From positions 10,082,169 to 10,146,168 of the forward strand of contig NC_087072.1 of NCBI RefSeq assembly GCF_026151205.1: a DNA stretch of 64,000 nt, given 5' to 3'. This DNA is from Bolinopsis microptera. Its lineage: Eukaryota > Ctenophora > Tentaculata > Lobata > Bolinopsidae. Positions 46,282-56,901 of the stretch are shown here, piece after piece. How positions within the stretch are numbered: position 1 is the stretch's first letter; the number at the start of each line of letters is the position of its first letter. A program made the translations under genes and the position numbers. Below the pieces are notes generated by a model. The model searched no databases, was not told the DNA's origin, and was given only the letters and a program-made list of their open reading frames with translations.

Positions 46282-46655
46282 TAAAAAACCTGGCTACGTC
46301 CCTGACCTATACCTACATCTTTATACTATAAGTATAAAGCCAGCATTTTAAGAGGTATTTGTAAGTTTTCCACATATGTATGAGTGGACTTTGGAAATCA
46401 AATTATCAACCAAAATGTGGTGGAATATTGCATATATGAATAGTACATATATAATTATTCTGACGGAAGAAGGTCATCAACTTCAAGTCCTAAATTATTA
46501 GTCCAATCTCTAAGATTGTTGATAGGGAAAGTTCAAAAAATTGGATTAAAAAATTTGCGAAAAAAGTTACTGCGAGCGCAGCTCAGCCAGCGAGCCACAT
46601 TCAATGGAAAAGTGGGTCTTTAACCCAAAAAAGTCAGCACCATTGGGTGGGTCTG

Positions 46656-46680
46656 TGGCACCCAGAAAAAAAAAACCTTA
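46656..46680 (-). repeat. Right terminal inverted repeat of the 13-kb element
   Basis: Matches the left end at 22 of 25 positions, with a run of ten A on the plus strand. Inside it sit GTGGGTCTGT and CAGCACC motifs. Confidence 0.88.
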
Positions 46681-46688
46681 TCCACAGC
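46681..46688. repeat. Right target-site duplication of the 13-kb element
   Basis: TCCACAGC, identical to 33637-33644. The LINE frame resumes at 46689. Confidence 0.93.
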
Positions 46689-47727
46689 ATCTAAACTGTA
46701 TCAAATCATCATATTACAACGCATGAGTGACGGTTTAGAAAGTTTGCTACGAGACAATCAGTGTGGGTTTAGAAAGAACAGATCATGCATTGATCAGATT
46801 TATTCACTCCGCACCATTATACATAACTGCATTGAATATAATCTCCCCCTGTATGTAAATTTTGTGGACTTCAAGGCAGCTTTTGATTCCATCGACAGGA
46901 ATTATATTTGGAAAGCTTTCAGTCATTATGGCCTGTCATGTAAATACATTCGAATAATACAGGCATTCTTTAATGGAACTGTTAGTGCTGTTAGACACAA
47001 TGGTGAACTATCAGAATGGTTTGAAGTAAGTTCAGGCAGTGGCCAAGGAGACATTCAGGGTCCCCCACTTTTTAATGTCTGCCTCAATGTGGCTGCTGAG
47101 AGAACAGAAAGCAACAAAGTGGTGTCCCACGGAGCGGTTCTTCAAAGATCTATCAGTCCGCTTGTTGATGATATCACTGTGTTAGATACAGATTATGCAG
47201 ATGACATGGCTGTACTGGACAACAGCGAGGAAGGTCTTCAAGAAACAACTGACCTTTTCTGTATGTATGGTGCCCAGGGAGGTCTTAGAATCAATGGTAA
47301 AAAGACTGAGGCTATGGTCATTGGTAAAGCAACCTCTCAACGGCCATACACGAAAGAAGCCACAGTGAACATCACTGTTGAAGACACGCCAGTGCAGCAA
47401 GTTAGTGACTTTACGTACTTAGGTACAATTATTTCCAGCGACGGTACTATCGACCGTGAGCTGTCAGCTAGGATTCAGAAAGCTTCCGGAGCCTTCAATC
47501 AACTGAGTAATATATGGAAAAACCGCAACATCCAGTATTATACAAAGATCAGGATTTATAAGGCAGCGGTTTTGACAATATTGTTATATGGTAGTGAGGT
47601 TTGGAACACAACCAAAAAGCAGCTACATTTCTTTGAGGTGTTCCATCAGCGTTGCTTGAGGAGAATACTTAGGATAAGATGGCTCGATCGGGTTAGAAAC
47701 ACTGAAGTGCTGGAGCGTGCAAGATAA
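46689..47727 (+). mobile_element. LINE reverse transcriptase, central and thumb fragment
   Basis: Stop-free from the insertion site (frame SKLYQIIILQRMSDGLESLL) to TAA at 47727. RT motifs: NQCGFRKNRSCIDQI; motif A YVNFVDFKAAFDSIDR; motif B GSGQGDIQGPPLFN; catalytic motif C DYADDMAVLD; GGLRINGKKTEAMVI; YLGTIISSDG; then the LLYGSEVW and RRILRIRWLDRVRNTEVLER thumb/connector. About 346 residues. The TAA comes from a further insertion, because the expected RLRWFGHV continuation is found at 48.8 kb. Confidence 0.95.
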
Positions 47728-48789
47728 ATCCAGTAGAGTGAAACAAATTTTAGTGAAACAAATTTAAAATTTTATCCTTTATTTTACAATCATAATATAA
47801 TAATATTTATAAGCCTCCGTTTTGAAAGTTTTAAATTTTAATACATTCACATTTCTATTTAAAATTCAATTTTATGTACAAGTCAATAACTGGCCGCCAA
47901 AGCCGCGCATTCTTGAAAACAGGATTAACTTGATTATAGTTATACGACTATGTAAATTTAAAACTATCCGTGGTTTTTTCTTTAAAATAAATAAGTTATA
48001 ATTTTACCTAAGTCCAAAGCCAGCTTTGAAAAATTTACTATTAAATCTAATCATAATATATCGTCAACTTTAAATATTTACAATGCAACAATTCATTAAT
48101 CTGTAAACACGCGTACTCCAGCCCCTAAACGCATAAATTGTTATGCGGCGCGGCTCAAGCCGCGCACGCACGTATTATTTTATACTGTTTGCTTTCTAAT
48201 AAATATCGTGCCAATGTGTACGACTAAATTGTAAACGTTCATGTTTTGTGTAAAGTGAATCCAATTGGGACTAGTGACAAGGATAAGGACCCAAGTGCCT
48301 GTACGGCTTTTTCGGACCCCTGTGGACCACTACTCTTGAAATCACTCTACAACATTGAACATCTATATCTACTACGTCATTTGGCAATTATTGTCATTAG
48401 TCTAACTTTCTAATTAATTGCCGAGGGGGAAGAGTAAACGCTTCACATTAAAATTCAATATACAAAATTCAATATACAAAATTCAAAACCATCAATACGG
48501 TATCAAATATTATGGACAAATCTATAGATCTATTTCGTAGTCATATATTCACATGATTTGCTTTATATTATCTTAATACTGTAATGAAGTACAGTAGGAT
48601 TTGTGTTTCGAGAAAGAAAGGTTGCGGTTAAATTATTAACAAAAGTAAACAAAAGTCCATCAGGGACTCCGTGGAGTCGAAAAAGGTACACGGCCGCTGT
48701 CTGGTGCTGCTAGGCATTTATTGATCAAGATGTTTTATTGTATTGATTTATAATGATTCTATTGTTCGTGACTAATCAAGTTCTAAGAG
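47728..48789. mobile_element. About 1.06-kb insertion in the LINE 3' part
   Basis: Non-LINE sequence separating LERAR (47726) from TYIGANRLRWFGHV (48790). It begins AGTGAAACAAATTT twice and contains GC islands (GCGGCGCGGCTCAAGCCGCG near 48144) like those near 50.0 and 50.3 kb. I could not define its termini or target duplication. Exact borders uncertain by some tens of bases. Confidence 0.6.
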
Positions 48790-48873
48790 ACGTACATAGG
48801 AGCAAACCGCCTGCGTTGGTTTGGCCATGTCACCAGAATGCCAGACACTAGGCTTCCTAAGTACCTGCTTAAC
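48790..48873 (+). mobile_element. LINE C-terminal fragment, first piece
   Basis: Encodes TYIGANRLRWFGHVTRMPDT and RLPKYLLN, the RLRWFGHV..M typical after the RT thumb in many LINEs. Ends in the first copy of a 15-bp duplication. Confidence 0.85.
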
Positions 48874-48990
48874 AAAAGAATATTCAAACAATATACACAT
48901 AATATAGCAATGGCCAATTGGCTGACTATAAGGTCATGGCCTGAACAAACAATTTTTTTTATATAGTCAAGTGATGCTTAAGCAGAGCAC
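48874..48990. mobile_element. 117-bp insertion with a 15-bp target duplication
   Basis: AAGTACCTGCTTAAC stands on both sides (48859-48873, 48991-49005), and the LINE frame continues perfectly after the second copy. A 15-bp duplication is typical of LINE-machinery insertions (SINE or processed fragment). The insert has TTTTTTTTAT but no clear poly(A) and no recognised origin. Confidence 0.85.
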
Positions 48991-49005
48991 AAGTACCTGC
49001 TTAAC

Positions 49006-49209
49006 TGGACCCCTGCCCATGGGAGAAGATCTAGGGGCCGTCCAAGAAAGAACTGGAGGAAATGTTTGCTGGAAGATGCTGCAGCGTTTACAGGAAACAC
49101 TGACATAGACCTAGAAGGAGCGAGCGAGATGGCTAGTGACCGCAAACTTTGGAGGGAGATGATACGTCACAAACGGGAGTTCATTGGTGCAGGCCACTTG
49201 AATGATTGA
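49006..49209 (+). mobile_element. LINE C-terminal fragment, second piece
   Basis: Encodes WTPAHGRRSRGRPRKNWRKC, LLEDAAAFTGNTDIDLEGAS and KLWREMIRHKREFIGAGHLN then TGA. This is the usual basic, Trp-rich C-terminus. With 33287-33644, 46689-47727 and 48790-48873 it makes one about 560-codon LINE ORF split by three insertions. Confidence 0.88.
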
Positions 49210-49274
49210 GGAGACCTAATCAAGTACAAGTAAGTAGAGCAAAGAGTTACAGGGTAAAATAACGGCCAATGTAG

Positions 49275-49547
49275 CAGTGGCGTAACGTTGCCTGTTGGCA
49301 CCCCCCCCCCCCCCCCCCTGCCGAAAAAGCGCCCCACTTTTGGCACCTTTCCCTAAAATTGGACAAATTGTGTAATTTTAGAGGATACGCTAGTGAAATG
49401 TGTGTTTCTAAAGCAAAACGTGCAGTTTTGCTAGTACCTCAGTTAAGTTTTTGTCCCACATTCAAACGACGATTTGGCTCCCCCCTAAGATGGCGCCCCT
49501 CCCCCCCTCTGCACAGTGGGGTCAGCGGGGCCTTTCGTTCGCCACTG
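49275..49547. mobile_element. 273-bp hAT-type MITE
   Basis: Starts CAGTGGCGTAACG and ends CGTTCGCCACTG: classic hAT-like CAGTGGCG tips. Flanking 8-bp duplication CAATGTAG / CAATGTTG (one mismatch) at 49267-49274 and 49548-49555. Contains an 18-base C run (49301-49318). No transposase. Confidence 0.88.
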
Positions 49548-49719
49548 CAATGTTGCACTTGCAAGCAAAGCAAAGTTGACAAAGCATATTGTCAAATATC
49601 GGAAATGTCGTTGAAGGAGAGGTAATCATTTTATAAAAAATTTTAAAGGATTCGTTAAAATAATTCTTCAGATTGTAGTTCAGAAATTTAAAAAGTTATT
49701 CATTGTTTTATTTCAAAGA

Positions 49720-49875
49720 GAACGAGAATGAGAAGAAGAACGAGTACTTGGAGAGTGTTGAATGTGGAGAAGGCTACCTTCACCCCGGCTGTATTCCTCA
49801 CATCTGGAGGAGTGTCAGCAGTTTGTCAACAGAGTAGCAGACCTCATAGCAAGAAAAAGGAAAGTAAAGTAAAGT
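49720..49875 (+). mobile_element. Remnant of a second LINE (RT C-terminus)
   Basis: Reads VEKATFTPAVFLTSGG, then in another frame ECQQFVNRVADLIARKRKVK. The T(F/W)TP.VF...GG..ECQ.F..R.A..IA.K(R/K) pattern is the terminal domain of another LINE group. At least one frameshift. Followed by (GTAAA)n at 49862-49880. Confidence 0.6.
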
Positions 49876-49919
49876 AAAGTAAAAATTATGACATAACATC
49901 ATCACTAATGTCTACAAAG

Positions 49920-50345
49920 TAAAACAAAATTTTTATTTACCACAATATTTACATATTTAATATTATTATACATTTACAAATAAATCTAAATTTAAATTCA
50001 GCTATATACACAATACACAGCCCGCCGCGCAGACAGCCACACATTGCTGAGAGATTCTCAGGTGCAGATGTAAGCGCCGCGCGCGCGAGGTTTGTTATCT
50101 TACAATTACATGTCACGATATATTATTAAGGAAAGAAAAATTTTTAGGAAAGAAAAATTTTTTATTTACCACAAAACAATCAATACATAATGTTATATTC
50201 ATAAATAAATTCAAATTTCAATTTCAAACACATATACAGTACGCCGCGCACACAGCCACAATTTTCAATTGTTCAGAAATTCGTAGGTCAGCTGTAGGCG
50301 CCGCGCACAGGATCTATTTAATTGTTATCTTACAATTACATGTCG
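49920..50345. repeat. Direct repeat of about 235-bp period, two copies
   Basis: Copy 1 about 49920-50115, copy 2 about 50155-50345. Both run from ATTTTTTATTTACCACAA-like sequence through GCCGCGCACACAGCCACA-like blocks to GTTATCTTACAATTACATGT. The copies are diverged. Confidence 0.75.
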
Positions 50346-51319
50346 CATTTCTTAATTACTAGAGCCAAAATTTCAGAAGCAAAATAATTTAAAACATATT
50401 TCTGTCGTTCCCGCAGTACAGGCCGTGAGCACTGCGATCTAATTAATAGATCGAAAAATATTAATGGAGAAATTCCAAAAACCGCGCGCTCGTTATTTGT
50501 GATTAAATTGAGTGCTATTATATGCGCGCCTCTGTGAACAGCAGTACCGCTCAAGCATGAAGTACTAAGCGGTACGCAGTTCTGCGTGAGGCGTAGACAT
50601 TTGTAGCACACGTTTCATTCAACTAATTTGACATACGTTGCATGCCACTTTTCGCGCGCGAAGCGCGCGCCGCCGAAGGCGGAAAAAGGGGCATACCATG
50701 AAGGGAATCGGGCTTTTTAGAGGGACGCATATTCTGCGTCCCTATTATCCTATTTGACCAAATATGGGAGTAATTGACTGAGATGGCGCGCGCGCGCCAC
50801 CAAAACAGTTAAATGCATTGTTTTTAACCAAGTTGCAATATCTGTGAGTTTACTTGGTATCTTTGTAGTATTTTTATTATCTAAACGACTTTATTAAGTC
50901 ATTAGAACCTTCATGCAAACAAAAATTGAAATGTTTCAATATTTCTGAAAACTGAAAACTTGTAATTTTGTTCCAAACTGCTTAATTTTTGTACGGCGCT
51001 ACTAATTCATGAAAAACGCGCTATATTTATATTTCGCATTGGATATATAGATGACCAATGATATCGTGGTATTAAAGTCATGTGACACCGCGATGAGCTA
51101 GCTGGCGTCTAGCTGCCTAAGATCATATCTATGCTTTAACACTATTTTATCACTCAATAACTTTTTACACATGCTTTTTTGTTCAACCTGTTGTTCAATT
51201 TGTTTAACATCTCTCTGGTTATTGCAAACCACTTCAATCCCCAAATTTATACATCTAACCATCTCTCTGGTTGCTTCCAACTCGTTAAAGCCAAGGCTCG
51301 ACCAGGACCGCTTTTTTGG
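50346..51319. other. Non-genic stretch with GC hairpin
   Basis: A block near 50373-50455 resembles 59663-59745. A hairpin-prone GC stretch CGCGCGCGAAGCGCGCGCC lies at 50653-50671, next to CGCCGAAGGCGG. No gene. Confidence 0.55.
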
Positions 51320-54300
51320 GGCTAATATTAAATACTAGTGGACTCTTTGCAGCTCTTCCAGCACCCCTAAATTTACTGATCTGGAGGTCACATTTTATTG
51401 AGCCAGTACAGGCTAATATTAAATACTAGTGGACTCTATGCAGCTCTTCCAGTACCCCTAATTTTACTGATCTGGAGGTCACATTTTACTGAGCCAGTAC
51501 AGGCTAATATTAAATACTAGTGGACTCTATGCAGCTCTTCCAGCACCCTTAATTTGACTGATCTGGAGGTCACATTTTATTGAGCCAGTACAGGCTAATA
51601 TTAAATACTAGTGGACTCTATGCAAATTCTTCCAGCACCCTTAATTTAACTGATCTGGAGGTCACATTTTATTGAGCCAGTACAGGCTAATATTAAATAC
51701 TAGTGGACTCTATGCAGCTCTCCCAGCACCCCTAAATTTACTGATCTGGCGGTCACATTTTATTGAGCCAGTACAGGCTAATATTAAATACTAGTGGACT
51801 CTATGCAGCTCTTCCAGCACCCCTAATTTTACTGATCTGGAGGTCACATTTTATTGAGCCAGTACAGGCTAATATTAAATACTAGTGGACTCTATGCAGC
51901 TCTTCCAGCACCCTTAATTTTACTGATCTGGAGGTCACATTCTATTGAGCTAGTACAGGCTAATATTAAATACTAGTGGACTCTATGCAGCTCTTCCAGC
52001 ACCCCTAATTTTACTGATCTGGAGGTCACATTTTATTGAGCTAGTACAGGCTAATATTAAATACTAGTGGACTCTATGCAGCTCTTCCAGCACCCCTAAT
52101 TTTACTGATCTGGAGGTCATATTTTTTTGAGCCAGTACAGGCTAATATTAAATACTAGTGGACTCTATGCAGCTCTTCCAGCACCCTTAATTTTACTGAT
52201 ATGGAGGTCACATTCTATTGAGCCAGTACAGGCTAATATTAAATACTAGTGGACTCTATGCAGTTCTTCCAGCACCCTTAATTTTAATGATCTGGAAGTC
52301 ACATTTTATTGAGCCAGTACAGGCTAATATTAAATACTAGTGGACTCTATGCAGCTCTTCCAGCACCCTTAATTTTACTGATCTGGAGGTCACATTTTAT
52401 TGAGCCAGTACAGGCTAATATTAAATACTAGTGGACTCTATGCAGCTCTTCCAGCACCCTTAATTTGACTGATCTGGAGGTCACATTTTATTGAGCCAGT
52501 ACAGGCTAATATTAAATACTAGTGGACTCTATGCAAATTCTTCCAGCACCCTTAATTTAACTGATCTGGAGGTCACATTTTATTGAGCCAGTACAGGCTA
52601 ATATTAAATACTAGTGGACTCTATGCAGCTTTCCCAGCACCCCTAAATTTACTGATCTGGCGGTCACATTTTATTGAGCCAGTACAGGCTAATATTAGAT
52701 ACTAGTGGACTCTATGCAGCTCTTCCAGCACCCCTAATTTTACTGATCTGGAGGTCACATTTTATTGAGCCAGTACAGGCTAATATTAAATACTAGTGGA
52801 CTCTATGCAGCTCTTCCAGCACCCTTAATTTTACTGATCTGGAGGTCACATTCTATTGAGCTAGTACAGGCTAATATTAAATACTAGTGGACTCTATGCA
52901 GCTCTTCCAGCACCCCTAATTTTACTGATCTGGAGGTCACATTTTATTGAGCTAGTACAGGCTAATATTAAATACTAGTGGACTCTATGCAGCTCTTCCA
53001 GCACCCCTAATTTTACTGATCTGGAGGTCATATTTTTTTGAGCCAGTACAGGCTAATATTAAATACTAGTGGACTCTATGCAGCTCTTCCAGCACCCTTA
53101 ATTTTACTGATGTGGAGGTCACATTCTATTGAGCCAGTACAGGCTAATATTAAATACTAGTGGACTCTATGCAGTTCTTCCAGCACCCTTAATTTTAATG
53201 ATCTGGAAGTCACATTTTATTGAGCCAGTACAGGCTAATATTAAATACTAGTGGACTCTATGCAGCTCTTCCAGCACCCTTAATTTTACTGATCTGGAGG
53301 TCACATTTTATTGAGCCAGTACAGGCTAATATTAAATACTAGTGGACTCTATGCAGCTCTTCCAGCACCCTTAATTTTACTGATCTGGAGGTCACATTTT
53401 ATTGAGCCAGTACAGGCTAATATTAAATACTAGTGGACTCTATGCAAATTCTTCCAGCACCCTTAATTTTACTGATCTGGAGGTCACATTTTATTGAGCC
53501 AGTACAGGCTAATATTAAATACTAGTGGACTCTATGCAGCTCTCCCAGCACCCCTAATTTTACTGATCTGGAGGTCACATTTTTTTGAGCCAGTACAGGC
53601 TAATATTAAATACTAGTGGACTCTATGCAGCTCTCCCAGCACCCCTAATTTTACTGATCTGGAGGTCACATTTTATTGAGCCAGTACAGGCTAATATTAA
53701 ATACTAGTGGACTCTATGCAGCTCTTCCAGCACCCCTAATTTTACTGATCTGGAGGTCACATTTTATTGAGCCAGTACAGGCTAATATTAAATACTAGTG
53801 GACTCTATGCAGCTCTTCCAGCACCCCTAATTTTACTGATCTGGAGGTCACATTTTATTGAGCCAGTACAGGCTAATATTAAATACTACTAGTGGACTCT
53901 ATGCAGCTCTTCCAGCACCCTTAATTTGACTGATCTGGAGGTCACATTTTATTGAGCCAGTACAGGCTAATATTAAATACTAGTGGACTCTATGCAGCTC
54001 TTCCAGCACCCTTAATTTTACTGATCTGGAGGTCCCCTTTTTTTGAGCCAGTACAGGCTAATATTAAATACTAGTGGACTCTATGCAGCTCTTCTAGCAC
54101 CCTTAATTTGACTGATCTGGAGGTCACATTTTACTAGTGGACTCTATGCAGCTCTTCCAGCACCCCTAATTTAACTGATCTGGAGGTCACATTTTATTGA
54201 GCCAGTACAGGCTAATATTAAATACTAGTGGACTCTATGCAGCTTTTCCAGCACCCTTAATTTTACTGATCTGGAGGTCACATTTTATTGAGCCAGTACA

Positions 54301-54466
54301 GGCTAATATTAAATAATAGTGGACTCTATGCAGCTCTTCCAGCACCCCTAAATTTACTGATCTGGAGGTCACATTTTATTGAGCCAGTACAGGCTAATAT
54401 TAAATACTAGTGGACTCTATGCAGCTCTTCCAGCACCCTTAATTTTACTGATCTGGAGGTCACATT
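51320..54466. repeat. 91-bp satellite, about 34 copies, 10-unit higher-order period
   Basis: Unit starts GCTAATATTAAATACTAGTG and ends GAGCCAGTACAG. Register is exact at 91 bp through most of the array. Variant units recur every 10 units: TGCAAATTCTTCC at about 51622, 52533 and 53444; CTGATCTGGCGGTCAC at about 51741 and 52651; GGTCATATTTTTTTGAGCC at about 52116 and 53026. One truncated unit lies near 54133. No open frame of note. Confidence 0.97.
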
Positions 54467-54640
54467 TTCCCTCAGTAGCTACTCTCCCACTCAGTATTAA
54501 TTCTCTGTCTTCATCAGTGATACTCTACATTTCCCTCAGTAGTTATTCTCCCACTCAGTATTAATTCTCTGTCTTCATCAGTGATACTCGATATTTCCCT
54601 CAGTAGCTACTCTTCCACTCAGTATTAACTCTCTAAATAA
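54467..54640. repeat. 64-bp tandem repeat, just under three copies
   Basis: TTCCCTCAGTAGCTACTCTC starts at 54467, 54531 and 54595. Directly joins the 91-bp satellite inside a unit (CACATTTT|CCCTCAG). Confidence 0.93.
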
Positions 54641-54829
54641 ATTATGACAATTATGTTAGTTATAGAATTTGTTTGTTTTTTAATGACGAAGGCTGTGAAA
54701 TGTTCACAGTTCTGATAATGAGGAAATCAGAAAGATTGTTTGAAACTAGTGATGATGTTTATGTCATTATTCTTAATCTAATCTAATCTAATCTTTGCTG
54801 CAGGTGCTTGTCACGTCACATGCCTTAGG

Positions 54830-56901
54830 CTAGGATGATATCCAGGTAACCATTTTATGGGATCATTTGAAACATAAGCACCCTTCTAAACACAAGGAAG
54901 CAACTGCAATACGTGAATCACAGAGGGTCAAGACTCAAGAGACAAAAGTCTGATGAAGTCGAAGCTGAGCGGAGATCGATGTATCAACTGACAACATCTA
55001 ATCAGCCCACACTGGGGGCAGTCTGGAGCGGCGCCACTGTTACTAGACTGATGAACGTCAAAAAGATCTAAAAAGTTGCTCCTGAAATGGATTATTGATC
55101 AGATGCTCCCATACACGACTGTTGAGAATGAACAATTTCAACAGTTTGTTGACGGTAAGATTGATTTGGGACGTTTTTAATAACTTAGCTCAATAAAAAA
55201 ACAACTTTTCTAGGCTCGAGCTGTGATGACTCCAGATTAAAATTCCAATTGAGTTCTTTGTGATGATAAAATTGATTGCTATTAAGTAAATTAGCAGCAG
55301 ATTGACAATCATTTGTTGGATAATCATTTACAGATAAATTAAGATCATCTGACTTCCGGCTCATTCAGGTTTGAACAAGAAGTTTGACATACCCTCAGAG
55401 AAGGTGCTGCGCACAAAACTGTTTCCTGAATTATATGATAGAGTACAGTTTAAACTGAAGAAATTTATTGACTGAAAGGAGCTGATTACAGTCTGAGCTG
55501 TGATGTTTGGTTGTCAAAAGCGCTGGATTCCTATTTGGGGGTCATAATACACTTCGTAACTACAAACTTCGAAAGAAAAGTTATTGTACTGAGATGCCTT
55601 CCCTATAACCGAGCACATACCGGTAAGTTCTATCGTTAAATCTGAATAATTTAGCTCATATATATATCTAATTTGTGTCATTTCTAACCCCATGATCAAA
55701 GTTCAAACTCAGAACTCAGGACTGCCAATGCCATATAGATTGTAAAATTCGAAATACATGCTCATTTCGAGTTCATCAGATTGCGCTTAGCTTTTTGATA
55801 GTAGAAAATATTAACCGTTAGCTGCCCACATAGTTTCTAATTACAAATTATTACGTGACTCGTTAAAGAACAATGTGTCATTTGTACTGCAGGCATGGGG
55901 TCTGTCCGAAGAGAAACTTCACTGCGTTATCAGCGACACTGCTTCAAACATGAAAAAGGCTTTGTCCGCCTGGATCCTGTTTTCTCCATCTACTGAATCT
56001 CATCGTAAAGAATTCTGTTTTTCTCAAAGTGGAGTTAACCGGCTTATCAAAAAGATCAAGAGTCTTATCAAGGAGTTTAGAACCCCTGCAGGTGAGAATC
56101 ACTACATTTACCTTAGGTTTTCTGTTTGATGATTTCATTGTCACATACTTAATCTGATAATAACGGCTGATTCAAAATATTTTCTTACTGAAATGTACAG
56201 TGTACACATTAATAACGTTTGATTAAAATGTTGCCGTAGGTACATGTTCGTTGAGTGACATAATCTTGGCAAAACTATCATTGTTACGACTTGCGTTTAT
56301 CATTTCTTAACTATCATATTATGTTAAACTATCCCGCACATGCAGGTAAACGTCTACTGAATGAAAATCAAGCAGTAGAGGCAACTCTCATCAGACCAGT
56401 TGCAGTGGACACGAGATGGAACAGTTATTACATGATCTTCCAGGCCTTTCAGAATAAAAAATATGCAATAACAATCACCGCTCAAAATGCAGAGTTATCG
56501 TTGTCTGCATCTCAACAGGTCAGTTTACATGCAGCTCTTTTGACTCATCTCTTATTTTCTGAGTAGCACTAGTTAACATCAAGTTTAGAGAATCAATGTC
56601 CCTGGAATGTAACTGGAACAAATTCTTGTCCGCTGGACCTCCTAATTCCTAGCTCACTTCTCAATGTACAGGCTAAGTATTGATCAACTGAATTTTGCAG
56701 ATGACTCCTCACGATTGGGATCTTCTGACCAAAGCTATTGCGGTACTGAAGTCATTCTACATCACCACAAAAGCGGCGGAGGGGGACATGGTTTCTGTTT
56801 CGGAGGTTATCCCAAATATAAAGAAACTGGATTACGCTATCAGGAGCATATCCTCAAGTGGAGTCGGAACTCTGAAACCCACGCTGCTTTCCGAAATGTA
56901 A
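54830..56901 (+). pseudogene. Decayed hAT/ZBED-type transposase with introns
   Basis: Pieces in order: BED-finger end LWDHLKHKHPSKHKEA (about 54855); IIDQMLPYTTVENEQFQQFV (ends 55154, donor GTAAG); 55369-55622, LNKKFDIPSEKVLRTKLFPE then, after a stop and frameshift, CDVWLSKALDSYLGVIIHFV and CLPYNRAHTG; 55893-56091, AWGLSEEKLHCVISDTASNM and VNRLIKKIKSLIKEF; 56346-56518, RPVAVDTRWNSYYMIFQAF; 56701-56901, MTPHDWDLLTKAIAVLKSFY and VSVSEVIPNIKKL. The order and motifs (DVWxSK..DSYLGV, DTASNM, DTRWNS, L..AI.VLK.F) are those of hAT transposases of the ZBED class. AG/GT junctions flank the pieces. In-frame stops and frameshifts show it is dead; the C-terminal dimerisation region is not recognisable. 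Confidence 0.85.

Larger units (their letters stand above)
33645..46680. mobile_element. 13,036-bp satellite-carrying transposon-like insertion
   Basis: Ends are 25-bp inverted repeats agreeing at 22 positions: left TAAGGTTTTTTTTTAT then AGGGTGCCA, right (reverse strand) TAAGGTTTTTTTTTTC then TGGGTGCCA. It is flanked by a perfect 8-bp duplication, and removing it together with one duplication restores the LINE reading frame. I see no transposase. Contents: G-run (33750-33777), an inner 5.3-kb element with the GGA array, the 124-bp satellite interrupted by three palindromes, a unique patch, and a GC-rich tandem block (45.8-46.3 kb). The right subterminal region carries GTGGGTCTTT and GTGGGTCTGT, the core of the internal satellite. 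The 8-bp duplication points to hAT or another 8-bp-TSD superfamily. Probably nonautonomous. Confidence 0.9.

Noticed and set aside
51320..54640. Regular repeats resembling a CRISPR array
   Set aside because: The 91-bp units are contiguous with no unique spacers, in animal DNA. It is a satellite.
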